DNA from: Paulownia fortunei
Lineage: Eukaryota > Streptophyta > Magnoliopsida > Lamiales > Paulowniaceae
NCBI GenBank assembly: GCA_019321725.1
Contig: CM033105.1
Coordinates: forward strand, 15,265,632-15,329,631
Reading direction: 5' to 3'
DNA: 64,000 nt
Shown here: positions 23,411 to 35,800 of the stretch, piece by piece
Numbering within the stretch: the first letter of the stretch is position 1
How the letters are laid out: each line of letters opens with the position of its first letter
The notes under the pieces: model-generated
Told to the model about the DNA's origin: nothing
Seen by the model: only the letters and a program-made list of their open reading frames with translations
Databases searched by the model: none
Made by a program: the position numbers and the translations under genes

Positions 23411-23497
23411 TTATACTGTGATTATTTCATTTGTTTTATTCTTTTTGTTCATGCTACTTTGAGAGTTTTTATTTTTCATTGCAGGTGTTGTTGATGC

Positions 23498-24768
23498 ATG
23501 ACCTGATCATCTACATGGGATCTTGAGCTATACGACCTAGAAATAGAAAGAACTCTCCATTTGTTGATAAAGGAAGTAAAAGAGGAAAGAATGGCCATAA
23601 CGAATGAGATGTGGAGAATAGATCATTGTTGGACTATGTTAAGCCTTCGGTCAATGGGACTAATTCAAGTATTAGGAGGCCAACAATACAAGCACACACT
23701 TTTGAGACAGGTGATCATTCAAATGATTCAAACTTTGGTGCAATATGGTGGTTTGCCAAGTGATGTCCTTAATGCCCACATAGCAAACTTCTTGGAAATT
23801 TGTGATACTTTTAAACACAATGGAGTGACTGATGATGCTATTAGGCTAAGATTGCCTCCATTTTCTTTAAGGGATAAAGCAAAGAGTTGGCTTAATTCAT
23901 TGTTCGACATATCAATCACCACATTGGAGGCTATGGCATAAGCATTCCTTACCAAATATTTTCCACCTTCCAAAATAGCAAAAATGAGGAATAACATCAC
24001 TACATTTGAATAATTTGAGTTGGAGTCCTTATATGAAGGTTGGGAGAGGTTCAAGGACTTGTTGAGGAGATGTCTACATCAAGGTTTGACCACATGGCTT
24101 CAAGTGAAAATGTTCTATAATGGCATATCACCTGCCAACCGAGCTATGATAGATGCAACGATAGAAGGCACAATCATGAGAAAAACTCTGGAGGAAGCAT
24201 ATGAGTTATTGGAAGAAATGGCATCTATAGTTACCAATGGAAAATGGATAGAAGTTTGGGGAAAAGGGTAGTGGAAGTGTATAATGTCGATATATACTTC
24301 ACCTTTTAGCTCAAATCAAAGTATTGAACAAGAAAATTGATAACATGAGTGTTTCAGCGATGAAGGTGCAAATCGTCGTATGTGAGTTATGTGGAGGTGG
24401 ATATTATTGCATCGAATGCCAAGTAGGGAACTCATTTTCATCCTCATCTGGGCAAGCCAATTATGCTAGGAATTTTAATAAGCAAGTAAATAATCCTTAT
24501 TCCTAAACATATAATCCTGGATGGAGAAAACATTCAAATTTTGTATGGAAAGGTCAAAGTAGCCAAGGTACCTCTCAAGCCAATCAAAAATATGGTTAGA
24601 CCTCCACCACTCAGTTACCCACCTCAAGAGAAGAAATCAAATTTAGAAGAGCTTGTGGCCAAGTTTATTGCCAATACCGAAGTGAAATTCCAAAGCAATA
24701 AGACAACCTTATGGAATTTGAAAACTCAAGTGGGTCAAATTGCAAGTATGGTCTTAGGGCTTGCTTAA
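23498..24768 (+). pseudogene. gag of element B (decayed)
   Basis: ATG at 23498, with TGA as third codon (family Arg, CGA to TGA). The frame continues 'DLEIERTL', 'GGLPSDVLNAHIANFLEICD', 'LRLPPFSLRDKAKSWLNSL', TAA after EAMA where Gln is expected, 'FLTKYFPPSKIAKMRNNITT', 'SLYEGWERFKDLLRRC' and 'KTLEEAYELLEEMA'. A degenerate knuckle region (CELCGG...CIEC) lies near 24380. It is a retrotransposon gag of the same branch as element A, but a different subfamily. Confidence 0.85.
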
Positions 24769-25204
24769 GGGATATTGCCTAGTGACACGGAGAAAAATCC
24801 CAAAGAGCATGTCAAGGCCATCATCTTAAGAGTGGAAATGAGGTAGACTTGAAGGTGAAAGAAGTAAAATCTTAAGAAAAGGATTCAACTTCAATGACAA
24901 GGAAGAGGAACATCAACATGAGGAAGAGGATGAGCATACATCAACATCAAAGTCTAGCACCTCATCCAAACTGGTCATCCTTAATGAAGAGATAAGTGTT
25001 CCTCCCTCTTTTCCTATGGCATTGAAAAAGCAAAAGTTAGATGTGCAATTCTCTAAATTTCTTAAAGTCTTTAAAAAGTTGCATATTAACATATCATTTG
25101 CCAATGCTTTACTTCAAATTCAAAGATATGCTAAATTCTTGAAAAAAAATATCAAACAAAAGAAAATTAGAGTAACATAAGACGATGAACTTGACTGAGG
25201 AATG
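24769..25204 (+). other. Gag-protease linker of element B
   Basis: Lys/Glu-rich broken frame between gag and protease, including 'FPMALKKQKLDVQFSKFLKV' near 25010-25070. This resembles the short conserved stretch that precedes protease in Athila-type elements. Nothing else is seen. Confidence 0.5.
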
Positions 25205-26280
25205 CTAGGCAATTGTGCAAAACAAGCTTCCTCCTAAGCTTAAGGACCCTATGAGTTTTTCTATCCCTTGCACTGTTAGTCCAATTTCATTTTTCAAAGT
25301 TTTACGTGATTTGGGTGCTTGTATTAATCTCATATCTATGACTGTTTTTAGAAAACTTGGACTTAGAGAGCTAAAACCCACAATGATATCTTTGCAACTT
25401 GCCAACTGGTCCATCAAGTATTCTATAGGCATCATTGAAGATGTACTTGTCAAGGTAGACAAATTCATATTTTTGGTTGACTTTCTTGTTTTGGACATAG
25501 AAGAAGATGTGGACATGCCTCTTATTCTAGGTAGACCCTTCCTAGCAATGGGTAAAGTATAAATTGATGTTTAATTAGGGAGGTCAATACTTAGAGTAGA
25601 AAATGATCAAGTTATTTTTTTAATGTGTTCAAAGCCATGAAGCATCCGAATGATGAGCATAGATGTTATAAAATTGATGCATTTGACTTTTTTACTATTG
25701 AATTTTTGCATGAGAAAAGCTTCAAAGATGAGTTGGAGGCGTGTTTAGTTCTTACTAAGGAAGAGGAGAAGGATGATAAAGGGATACAGGCTGTTATGGC
25801 GAATTTGAAAGCCAACCCTCGTTACAAAAAGAGTAAGATGGAAGGAAAGCTCCTAAGAGTCCTTAAGGAGCATAAGAGAGCTTTTGGATGGATGATAGCC
25901 GACATTAAAGGAATTAGCCCCTCAATTTGCATGCACAAAATCTTAATAGAGGAGAGCTACAAGCCTGTGGTGCAGCCACAAAGGATACTAAATCCAATGA
26001 TGGAAAAGATAGTAAAGGCCAAAACTATTAAGTTTCTTGATGCAGGTATTATTTATCCCATCTCCGATAGTACGTGGTGCCTAAAAATAGAGGTATGATC
26101 GTTGTTCATAATGATCAAAATAAATTGATACCAACTAGGGCGGTCATGTGGTGGAGAGTGCGTATGGATTATAAGAGATTGAATGAGCTATTAGAAAAGA
26201 CCACTTTCCCCTTTTCTTTATTTTTTGAATTTGTAGATCTTCATTTGATGCTTGCTTGTCTAATTTTGATTTGGTATTAG
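25205..26280 (+). pseudogene. Protease and RT N-terminus of element B (truncated)
   Basis: Protease: 'KLPPKLKDPMSFSIPCTV', then LGACINLISMTVFRKLGL, where the active-site Asp-Ser/Thr-Gly is weakened to Asp-Leu-Gly, and 'VDFLVLDIEEDVDMPLILG' followed by RPFLAMG. After a frame break the pol linker reads 'LLRVLKEHKRAFGWMIADIK' and GISPSICMHKILIEESYKP. RT then starts: 'QRILNPMMEKIVKAKTIKFL', DAGIIYPISDSTW, and after another break RMDYKRLNELLEKTTFPF. The palm with the catalytic Asp pair is missing. Confidence 0.82.
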
Positions 26281-26550
26281 CTAGGTGTAAGGAAACCAAT
26301 CTCATCTTGAATTGGGAGAAATGTTATTTCATGGTCAAAGAAGGCATTCCAAACTTTTAAAGAGAAGCTAATCAAATCACTTCACCCATCATAGTAGCAC
26401 TCGATTGGAGCTTACCATTCGAGCTAATGTGTGATACAAGTGATGTAGTTATTATTGCAATCCTTGGGTAAATGAAGAACAAGATATTCCAAACCATTTA
26501 CTACGCTAGTATGATTGATGAGGCATTTGAATTGATTGATAAAACTTAGT
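26281..26550 (+). pseudogene. RT/RNase H scraps of element B
   Basis: Right after the truncated RT comes RCKETNLILNWEKCYFMVKEG (read as two pieces), the thumb-side segment that normally lies about 100 residues further on. It is followed by RNase H start WSLPFELMCDTSDVV and 'IYYAS'. At least two internal deletions brought these together. No integrase follows, and the 3' LTR begins about 100 bp later. Confidence 0.72.
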
Positions 26551-26647
26551 AATTCATAAATTGTGATATTTCCAACACCTCCATGAGCAATTGCACATGT
26601 TTTTGTCTTACAATTAATATAGTTATGCCTTATTTTGTGTATATTTG

Positions 26648-28202
26648 TGTGTAGAGACTAAGAATACAGAATGGAGTGAAAACATGGTGAAAATGACTAA
26701 AATTAGACAAAAGGACCTCACGCTGCAACAACCCCCTTGGGTCGTGCCGCGGTGCGAGGGGCAAAAAATGAGCAGTAGTTAGTAGATTTTGAACTGCCGC
26801 GACACCCCCCAGGTCGCGGCGCAAGGGATGGAAATTTGGCAGCGAAGACCAATTCTTGAAGCGCCCAACACCCTCTTTTGGTGCCGTGGCACCTGAAGAA
26901 CAGGGCATTTGGTGCCACAGAGCCTAATCTCCACGACACGGTGCGAATGGCCCAGAGTTGAAAAAATAACTATGGAATTTTAAGGACAAGTGGAAATCTA
27001 AGCCATATCATGGAATCTTTCTTGTTATACACCACTACACCCTCACACACCATGTGACACTTTGTTATATACACTATACACACACAATTACATCACAGAA
27101 AGGAGAAGATACACACATGCTTACATATAATTTTTTAAACAACACACAATATACACATGATTGAACATACAATTCATCATCCACACACACTTTACACCTA
27201 AATTCTCATACACATTTTCTCTCTACCCAAAATATATATTTCTCCATATTTCTTCACACACTACAGCTAGAACACACACACCCATTACCAAGGAGCTTGA
27301 GATTTGAAGATAAGAAGAGGAGGAGCTTCATTGAGCAATAAAGATTTTGAAGAGTAAGTGAAAAATCACTTAGTGGTTGTAATTTTCTATTTTAATTTCT
27401 TCTTTCAATTTGCTTAGTTTTGAGAAATTTGTTAAGAATCATGATGTTGGCAAACACTTGGTGCTTAGTTAATTTCAATATGAACTAAACTACTTTTGTC
27501 AAGGTTTGGAAAATCATCTTAATGGAGTTATAAGTTGATGCTTATATTGTGATTTGAATGGTGTTTCTATTATGATGAACATATACTATGTTTTTAATGC
27601 TTTTTGAGACTTGATCAATTTTAAGTTGATTTTAATTATTGCAATTAAGATCGAGAGATGTGGTTGAAGAAATAGATTAGGTAATATATGGCACAGACCG
27701 AGCCCTATAGAGATATAGACAAAGGTACGTGTAGCAGTCATAGATGTAAAAATAAAAAATTAGTGGAATTCACAAAGCTTAAGGCTCTCTTAGTGGAATG
27801 GTCCGTAGCTAGAGATAGTGCCGATTGCTTACTAGAGGTAGATTTGGTCTGATTCAAGACAGAGCACCAATTACAATAGAAATACCCACCTTCACATAAT
27901 CCACATCATTCCTAATCACAATTAAACTAGGTTCATAACCACATAGGCTGACTAATCAATGCCTTGACTCTTTTTAGTATTGAATTCAATCCATCAATCT
28001 CATTGGTTTTAGTTGCTTTTGTTGAATTTATTAGTTCTTACATTTTAATTTAATCAACACTAAAATTGTTAGTTAAATATAGTATAGATAATCTATATTT
28101 GGTAATTACACAAGCATTCTCTAGAGATACGATACTCTATTCATTTTTTATTACTTGTTGAAATGCGCACTTGCACTTTGTTACTACCTGTTTTTGTCAC
28201 CA
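26648..28202 (+). repeat. 3' LTR of element B
   Basis: About 1,555 bp, ending TTTTTGTCACCA. It holds GC-rich palindromes at 26715-26940, including an 8-bp perfect stem GCCGCGAC/GTCGCGGC (26796-26803 with 26813-26820). A CA-rich tract lies at 27030-27290. The start is set by where similarity to the 5' copy begins (TGTGTAGAGACTAAG) and is uncertain by tens of bases. Confidence 0.75.
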
Positions 28203-29664
28203 TAAGGTTAATTAATGATTTGGATCATTTCATTATTCTCTAATTAGTCAAGTAAAAGTTTTGAACTTTTGCCACAAATATTAATTTTGCATAATCAATC
28301 AATTACAATAACTAAAAAATATGTTAGTTTAAATAATAATTTTTACTATTTATGTATTTAAAATATATTTAAAGTTCTATTGTGCCACATATTTTTGGAC
28401 CCCTGTAAGTTGTTGCCTTTAGATTGCTTTACCTTATTTCTCCCATTTTTAAAATTTTAAAATTTCGATTACTCATGCAACTAGTGACCCCAACAAGTTG
28501 TTGCCTTCGGATTGCTTTATCTTGTTTTTCTCATTTTTAAAATTTCAAACTTTCATTGTTATGCAATTTGTGTTTTTCCGATGGTGTAATTGTTGATGCA
28601 TACTCGGTGTACACCAACAAATATAGTATTTATTGGACTGTGTTTTTTCGTTCAAGGATCACAAGTTGCCTAACCTTAGGATGTAGGCTGTTTTTCTTCA
28701 ACTCGGATGCTAGCATGCCGTGCCAAACATTTGATTTAATTTGATGGATAACTAAGAGTTGGAAACACTATTAGTCTCTTAGTTATTGAGTACTAGGAGA
28801 TTTATCAAGGTCACTATTATGACATTATTAGATAACAAGTGCACTTAGCTATTACATAATGAACGCGACATATATCTTTCTTCGGCAAACAAGTATCAGA
28901 GATGATCACAGATTTGTATAGTTATACTATTCAAGTATCTGTTGGTTAAAATTCGTATTATACTTATATAGTATATATACATACGAATAATTAAAAAATA
29001 CTTCTGTTTCCCATATATATTCTAAACTAGCAAGTAATACTCCATACTTTTGAAATAAAACATTTAATACATGTATTATACTTATTTGTATAATACTTGA
29101 CGATTAATATTCTATTTTATTAAATATTTATAGTATTTAAATATCATTAAAAAATTATTCAAACCTTATTTATAAGTATTAACGAAATATCATATAAATA
29201 TTTTTTTTTTGATAATTTATGAATATACTATGTGTTGTTAAATAGTTACCTTTAAGTTATGTTATAATTATAAATTAAATAATATAAAAATACTTATAAA
29301 ATAATTTTTGCATAATTTAAAAATAAATACAAACACAATTCGTATAAAAATAATGTCAAAATAAATTATATTTTAGCTCCCGAATAATTCTTTTATATTC
29401 TTATTTTAATCGTTTGTCTATAAATCCATATATTAATTATTTCTGTATTTTTTGCTAATTTTTAATCATAACTTTTAATAAAAATTCATAATATACTTAT
29501 ACATATTAAATGTTAAAATTTTCCTCGTATTTAACTAACTAGGATTTCAGTTGGTTAATATTCAATACAAGACCAAAGGTAAAGAAGAAATACACATATA
29601 AGATTATTGGTATTTTCATCGTTATTCCTGGACATATTATTTTGCAACTATTGAAATAAAGCCC
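28203..29664. other. AT-rich intergenic region upstream of CNOT10
   Basis: No gene seen. It becomes strongly AT-rich at 28950-29550. The short open frame at 28556-28744 has no recognisable content. Confidence 0.6.
28398..28550 (+). repeat. Imperfect direct repeat, two copies 88 bp apart
   Basis: AAGTTGTTGCCTTTAGATTG (from 28407) and AAGTTGTTGCCTTCGGATTG (from 28495), each followed by a CTTTA(C/T)CTT(A/G)TTT... and (T)CATTTTTAAAATTT stretch. About 60 bp each, with scattered substitutions. Confidence 0.75.
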
Positions 29665-29672
29665 TATAAAAT
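29665..29672 (+). promoter_or_regulatory. TATA box of CNOT10
   Basis: CCCTATAAAATGCC gives a good plant TATA box. Transcription would start near 29695-29705, leaving a 5' UTR of about 300 bases. Confidence 0.6.
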
Positions 29673-29676
29673 GCCT

Positions 29677-29760
29677 TACTTCTCTCTCTAGATTCTCTCT
29701 CTAGATTCTCTCTCTCTATCCCCCTTTTTGCAAAACCTCTCTCTCTCTAAATCGACGCAT
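29677..29760 (+). promoter_or_regulatory. CT-rich tract (Y patch / 5' UTR microsatellite) of CNOT10
   Basis: Runs of TCTCTCTC separated by AGATT, covering the likely start site and early 5' UTR. Pyrimidine patches of this kind are common in core promoters of broadly expressed plant genes. Confidence 0.55.
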
Positions 29761-29996
29761 CGCAATCGATATACACTCGCACGCACATATTTACATACAT
29801 TTTTATGTATATGTGTGTATGTATATCTCCACCCTCTTTCATAACCTCCTGAGCCTGCATTTATATCGCTAGGGTTTAGGATGTTCAACTCTTAACATAC
29901 TTTCGAATTGAATTTCGGATTCGCATGTGAATTTGTAGTAGCTGTGACTGAGGGTTTTTGCTAGGCTAGGGTTTTTCTTTATCGATCTGTGCGCCA

Positions 29997-32841
29997 ATGG
30001 ATTCAGCTTCTTCGTCATTGACATTTGTTACTAGAGATGGGTCGCCGTCGGTGGTGGCGGGGGAGGACGACAGTGTTGTGTTGGTTGCGGTGGGGCTTGC
30101 GAAGGAGGCTGCTATGCTTTTTCAGACTGGGAAGTTCGTGGACTGTTTGAGAATTTTGAATCAGTTGTTGCAGAACAAAGAGGATGATCCAAAGGTTAAT
30201 TACATTTTTATGAAACTTTGAAATTTATGGATTTATGCTTTTTCATTTGGATTGGATAATGCTAATGCTTGGGTAAATTGAAATGAATTTAACGGATGAA
30301 ATGAAAATCTTTTTCTTTAGTTCTGTTGTCTTTGCTGCTTTCAGATTTCAAAAGTGCCAGAGGAATGTGCTAATAGTTCTTTTTGATTATTCAGTGTTCA
30401 AGTTGTGGCAGGCTACAATGTATCTTGTCTTCTTGATATTTTGGATCTTTAAATGTTTTAGGAAATCCTCGGAATACAAGATGTGGAACACATTGGCATT
30501 TTAGTGCTGGTGATGATGTAGTTTTTCAGGAGATCATTGATTACTTTGTCCTAGTGGTGCTGCCCCTTCTTTTGTTGGGAATGAGTCAGCTATAGGTTTG
30601 TGGAAATAGTTATAGAAAATTCCAGGCTACTTATATCAAGATAAAAGGAGTAGGGGTCTAATCAGTTCTTCATTTTGATTAATTATACATTTGTAAATTG
30701 TTGCATGATGGAAATTATATATTCTTTTATATATTTTGACTTATATTCGTGCTAGAAATAGGCAGATGACAAGACATAACTGAATCCATGACCTATATTA
30801 GAATGTTCATTTTCTTATTCCTGATTTCATTAGCATTTTTTTCCATTCAAATGACTTCAGCTTAAAAAATAGGAGATGTGTAACTATTGTTCATTAATTT
30901 TATGATAGAGTAATATTTTGTTAATATTGAAAATGTAAAGGTGAACCAAGCAAAAGCGAATTCTGTGTTCCAAAAATACTTACCACCCACCCAAAGGAAA
31001 ACAAGCGAAAATCTTTGAAGTCTTGTGTGATGGTTAAGTTGTCAGTCCATCTCAAAGAGCTGATATATTATTGAAAAATATAACCCGTATATCTGGTGCA
31101 TTTTTCAGATAGTTACTTGGTAGAAGGTCTATTATTCATTTTTTTTTTTCCTATTTCTAGGTGATAATTGAGTTTATTAACACCTGATACCAAGGTGGAC
31201 TAGATGTCTCAGTAAATGAAATAGGATAGAGTAAGTATCATGTTAACAATTTCCTGCAGTCACATTTACATGACTTTTCCTCCAGCCACTATATCAAGTG
31301 TTATGGCTCGACCCTAAAAAAGCTTGACGCCTTTGCCCATATAGATGGTTGGAAAACTGCCCTATTACACAAGCAGTGTGAAATGTTATGGCTGTCCTCA
31401 AGTGTATTCTGGTTTTTATATTGATCCAAAGGCACTCTGTAATGGCCATTGTAGCACTTTCCACTGATATCTTGCCTTCTTTTGTCTTCCCTCTAACCCC
31501 AAAATCTTTCCAGTGAAACCAAAGTTAAAGATGCTGGAGACAGAAATTTGTAAACAACTTCGAGCAACGCTGTTCATAACCAGTGGCATAAGGATGACAT
31601 CAATATTTAAAATTGATTACTGTTGATTACTGATGAATTACATTATATGCAAAGTTTAATCTAGGAGAATAATAAGAAGAAAAGATTTGAATGTAAGTCA
31701 AAGGTTTAAGAGTGTGTCAGTAATTCTTTTAAAAACATGGTATTTTGGTGATTTCGATGGTGCAATATGTCAAACGAATTCTTGTAATTTTGATCTGTGC
31801 CTGGATGTTTTAATAGTGTCATGAGATTAGAATATCATCTTTTGTCTCTAAACAGGTCCTATGTCCTTTCACAGCTAGGGTTTTTAAACACCTTTTCTTG
31901 TTCGGTCTATCTTTTTCTGAGTAGGATTCCTATTTTTGTGTTTCATAATCTTTTTTGGTTATCTTTTTAGAAGTATGGCATCTAGAAGCCTGAAAATAAG
32001 ATGTAATCTTCCTTCTTTTAAATAGTTGAATTGCCAGTTTTGGAACTGACCATTAACTTCTTTTGTAAGAGAATGTCTGATGACCTTAGAGTGATCATAA
32101 GTTTTCTTAGATTGGGTTCTTGCTTGATTTTTGTTAGGCTATTTTCCTTCAGGTTTCTTTCTCCCTTGGCGATATACCTTGTGCTTTTTTCTTCTACATG
32201 TTCTTGTGTCTTCTCATAATTTTTTCTATTCTTTTTGAAGAACTTATTTAAGTGCCATATTGGGTGCTGACTTGGATCAGTTACTCCATTTACAAATGAC
32301 ACTAGCCTCTTGGGGATAATGCCTCTTGGTCTACATGTTTACTAGCTGTTAAGAGTGTTTTGCTACCAAGATATTTTAAAACCAATTAATATCTTTACCT
32401 TAGAAGGAGCTTTAAACTTTCTAATTTACGAGGTATAGGAACATGAGAAGATTCAATTGAATACCCAACTTAACTCAACTCTACAAAGCCTTGAACGACT
32501 AGAATAATTTGAAAAAGGATTTGCTTGAAATTGTGTAAGAACTATTGAGTTTCTGTGCCTCCAATCCAAAGTGCAGAAATGATTAAACAAGCTGAGTGAA
32601 TTTAGTTTTTGTACATTTGTTGTAAAAGAAAATAAAAATCCATAAAATGGATGCTAGGTTTATGTATCAGATTTTCAGTTTGAACCTTACTGATGCATCT
32701 TTCTTGTTCTTTTGTTATTGTCTTTTACATTTTAGGTTCGTCATAATATAGCCGTTGCGGAGAGCTTTCAAGATGGATGTTCAGATCCTAGACGGCTTAT
32801 TAAAACACTTGAATACATCAAGGTTTGTATTTAGATGGTAC

Positions 32842-32883
<42 letters not shown>

Positions 32884-35800
32884 TGCATGAAATTGTTCGT
32901 ATTTTATCTAGTAACATTCCTGTGTGCCTAAATGGATGAGGATGTTGTCCATTTTCTGCAATGAAGTGACTTGAAAGATGAGTAATATTTTAGGTTTCTT
33001 GCTAGGATGAAGCCGGATTGAAATGGATGCTTCAATTAGATGAAAACCAGGGTACTGACTCATCGGTTTGTCAATTTTGTTTAGTAGCCATTAAAAAGGA
33101 AAAAAGCAGAAAACCCACTCCAGTATGGAATGGCATCCTTCGATTATTTTGTCTAATTCTTCATGGATCTAGGCAAGGTTAAATTGGTTGGTAATACCTG
33201 AAATTGTCATAAAACTTTTTCATGGAAACCTTTGTAAGCGTGGGCTTCAAAGATGCTTTTTTTATGAGTTTTGCCTCATGGAGTTCTAAGAAGATTCAGA
33301 GAGCAAGTTAGAAAGGGGTCTGAATTTGAGGACTTGGGAGAATGATGGTCTTGTGTGATTGCTTTCTATTTTGTAAATGCTTTTAAACATTTGTAGTTTC
33401 AACTGAATAGCATGGTATTGCTTTTATGTGTTATCTATATGATGCTCTTAGTTTGTTTCTTATGCCAGTGCTACTTTCTGTTGGTAATTTTGCAATTGTT
33501 ATAAGCGGCTTCCTTTGTTTTCTTCAATCTAACTCTATCCTTTTAAGTTTCTTATTTGTTTTACCTTTATGATGTGGATCATATGAAAATTTGGTCTTCT
33601 GCACACTAGATTTTGGGCAGATTTTTGATGAACTTTATGCTGATTTTTTTTTTCCTGTTAATATATTATTTTGGTAGTCTTAGCTCTAGCTAGACGTTGG
33701 GTTTTTTATATCAGTTGGCTTACATAGTCCAACCTGAAATAGGATTTGTAATAGTCTAGGAGATCTGTGGTTGAAGGAGTTGCTCAATTATTTTATTTCC
33801 ACTCTATTATTTTATTTCCTGAAGTTTGGTTTGTGAAATCTGAGAGACCTATGCTATGTTTGTTTGTGTTTTCCAAAACAATTATATTCTCAATTCATTC
33901 TACCAAAACACATCAAAACATATTTCACATTCTCCAATATATTTCCCTCAACACATCACATTTTCCAATACATCATTCTCAATTCATTCTCCCAAAATAC
34001 TTCTCCAAAACACCCAAAACATATACCAAACATTCCCCTAGTTTTTATCCCTTGCCAATGAATCGGAAAATAATTTTTTTAATTTAAGTATAGACATAAG
34101 TGAGAGATAAATTTAATAATTCAACACTTTAAAAATAAAAGTGATGAATAATTATCATAATTATAAAAATATATAAATATAGAAAATTAGCTTGCTTATT
34201 TGAATTTAAATTAAAAGATAAGCTAACTCATCTTTGATTCTAGACATCTTTGATACTTTTGAGCTTTTAGATAAAGATAGGCAGTATACGTATTGAAATT
34301 GAACTTTAACAAAAATAGCTAATATCTTGGGTGGCAAAATGGAGTTCAATTAGGCTATCTAAGTGTGCGCAAACATTACGCCTACTTGGATACCCTCAAT
34401 GCTTCTATTTTATTATATATAGATAACTAGTACATTTGCCAATTAAGTGGTAGAATTAAATTGCTACAGTTTGGCATTGGAATTTGTATGTTTGCATACA
34501 TCTTGTAAGAGTAAAGTGCTTTCTTGTCTTTTCTCTTATCCATTCTTCTCTCTTCTTCTTACCTTACGGATTTAACTTGTCACAAGTACAGCTGAAAGCA
34601 CCCAAGAACTGCTACATGTCCTCTTTTATATCTTCATCTTTATTATTTATTAGTGTTATTATTTAGGTTACTGCCTAATTTTTCTCTTTACTCTTGCTCT
34701 AATATTGTATAGAGGCAGCTTGATGTTTTCTTTTATTTCCAGTGTATAGACTTTTTATTATTTTAATTTTATTTATTTTTAATGAGGACAAGACCCCAAA
34801 GCTTTCCCTCCATCACTTTCTAAAATTTCTGAACTTGGACCTCAAGAATACAAGTTTTGATTGTCTATTTAAATATATGTCCTCGTGGGCTAAGTTCTTG
34901 TGGTATTTCGTTTAATGTTGGGTTTGCAGTGGACTCCCTTTTGATGTGGTCAATGTTACTCCAACCTCTAGATTCAATATCTTTATTTATTTATTAGTGT
35001 TATTATTTAGGTTACTGCCTAATTTTTCTCTTTACTCTTGCCTCTAATATTGTATAGAGGCAGCCTTGATGTTTTCTTTTATTTCCAGTGTATAGACTTT
35101 TTATTATTTTAATTTTAATTTTTTTTAATGAGGACAAGACCCCAAAGCTTTCCCTCCATCACTTTCTAAAATTTCTGTACTTGGACCTCAAAGAATACAA
35201 GTTTTGATTGTCTATTTAAATATATGTCCTCGTGGGTTAAGTTCTTGTGGGTATTTCGTTTAATGTTGGGTTTGCAGTGGACTCCCTTTTGATGTGGTCA
35301 ATGTTACTCCAACCCTCTAGATTCAATACCTTTCCTGTAACCATATGACTCTTGATACAACATGGTATACGTGGCTGTCACTTTGGGAATTAGCAGGACA
35401 AGTTCCAAGCACTGAGCTACAATTACAACTTGCTAAAATGAATAAAAAGATTTATCTTCAGTTATATCTTCTTAAATAATGTTTTATGCTTTTTTTGTGA
35501 AATTGATTTTCTATATATTTTCTTTCTAATGCCAAATTTAGGAAGCTTTGCTTAAGTATTTAATACTTCTTCTATCCCAAATTTATTGCTCCCATTTTCT
35601 TTTTGGGACTTCTTAAAAAAAGATTCCATTTCCTAGAATATAAATTTTTTCAAAACTATCCTCACAATTCAAACAATGATGTGACATTGTTAATTCTCAA
35701 CCAATACTTTTAAGTGCAATAATGTAAAAATACACAAAACTTACACTTTTTCAATTCTCATCTAAAACTCCGTGCTGGGTCCAACTAGATCCTAAAGTTT

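Larger units (their letters stand above)
9761..28202 (+). mobile_element. Athila-like Ty3/gypsy element B, with two nested insertions
   Basis: 5' LTR halves at 9761-10392 and 20791-21056, a degenerate tRNA-Asp-type primer site, leader, gag (23498-24768), protease and RT start (25205-26280), RT/RNase H scraps (26281-26550), and 3' LTR (about 26648-28202). Both LTRs end GTCACCA. The homology of 9761-10392 plus 20791-21056 to 26648-28202 shows these are the two LTRs of one element. Nested in it are a complete Tekay-like element in the 5' LTR and a probable solo LTR in the leader. Most of RT, RNase H and all integrase are gone, so it is a deletion derivative. The exact 5' LTR start is uncertain. 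Confidence 0.82.

Noticed and set aside
26630..26939. Minus-strand frames of 92 and 73 codons in the 3' LTR of B
   Set aside because: They arise from the GC-rich palindromic part of the LTR and are absent from the other LTR copy.
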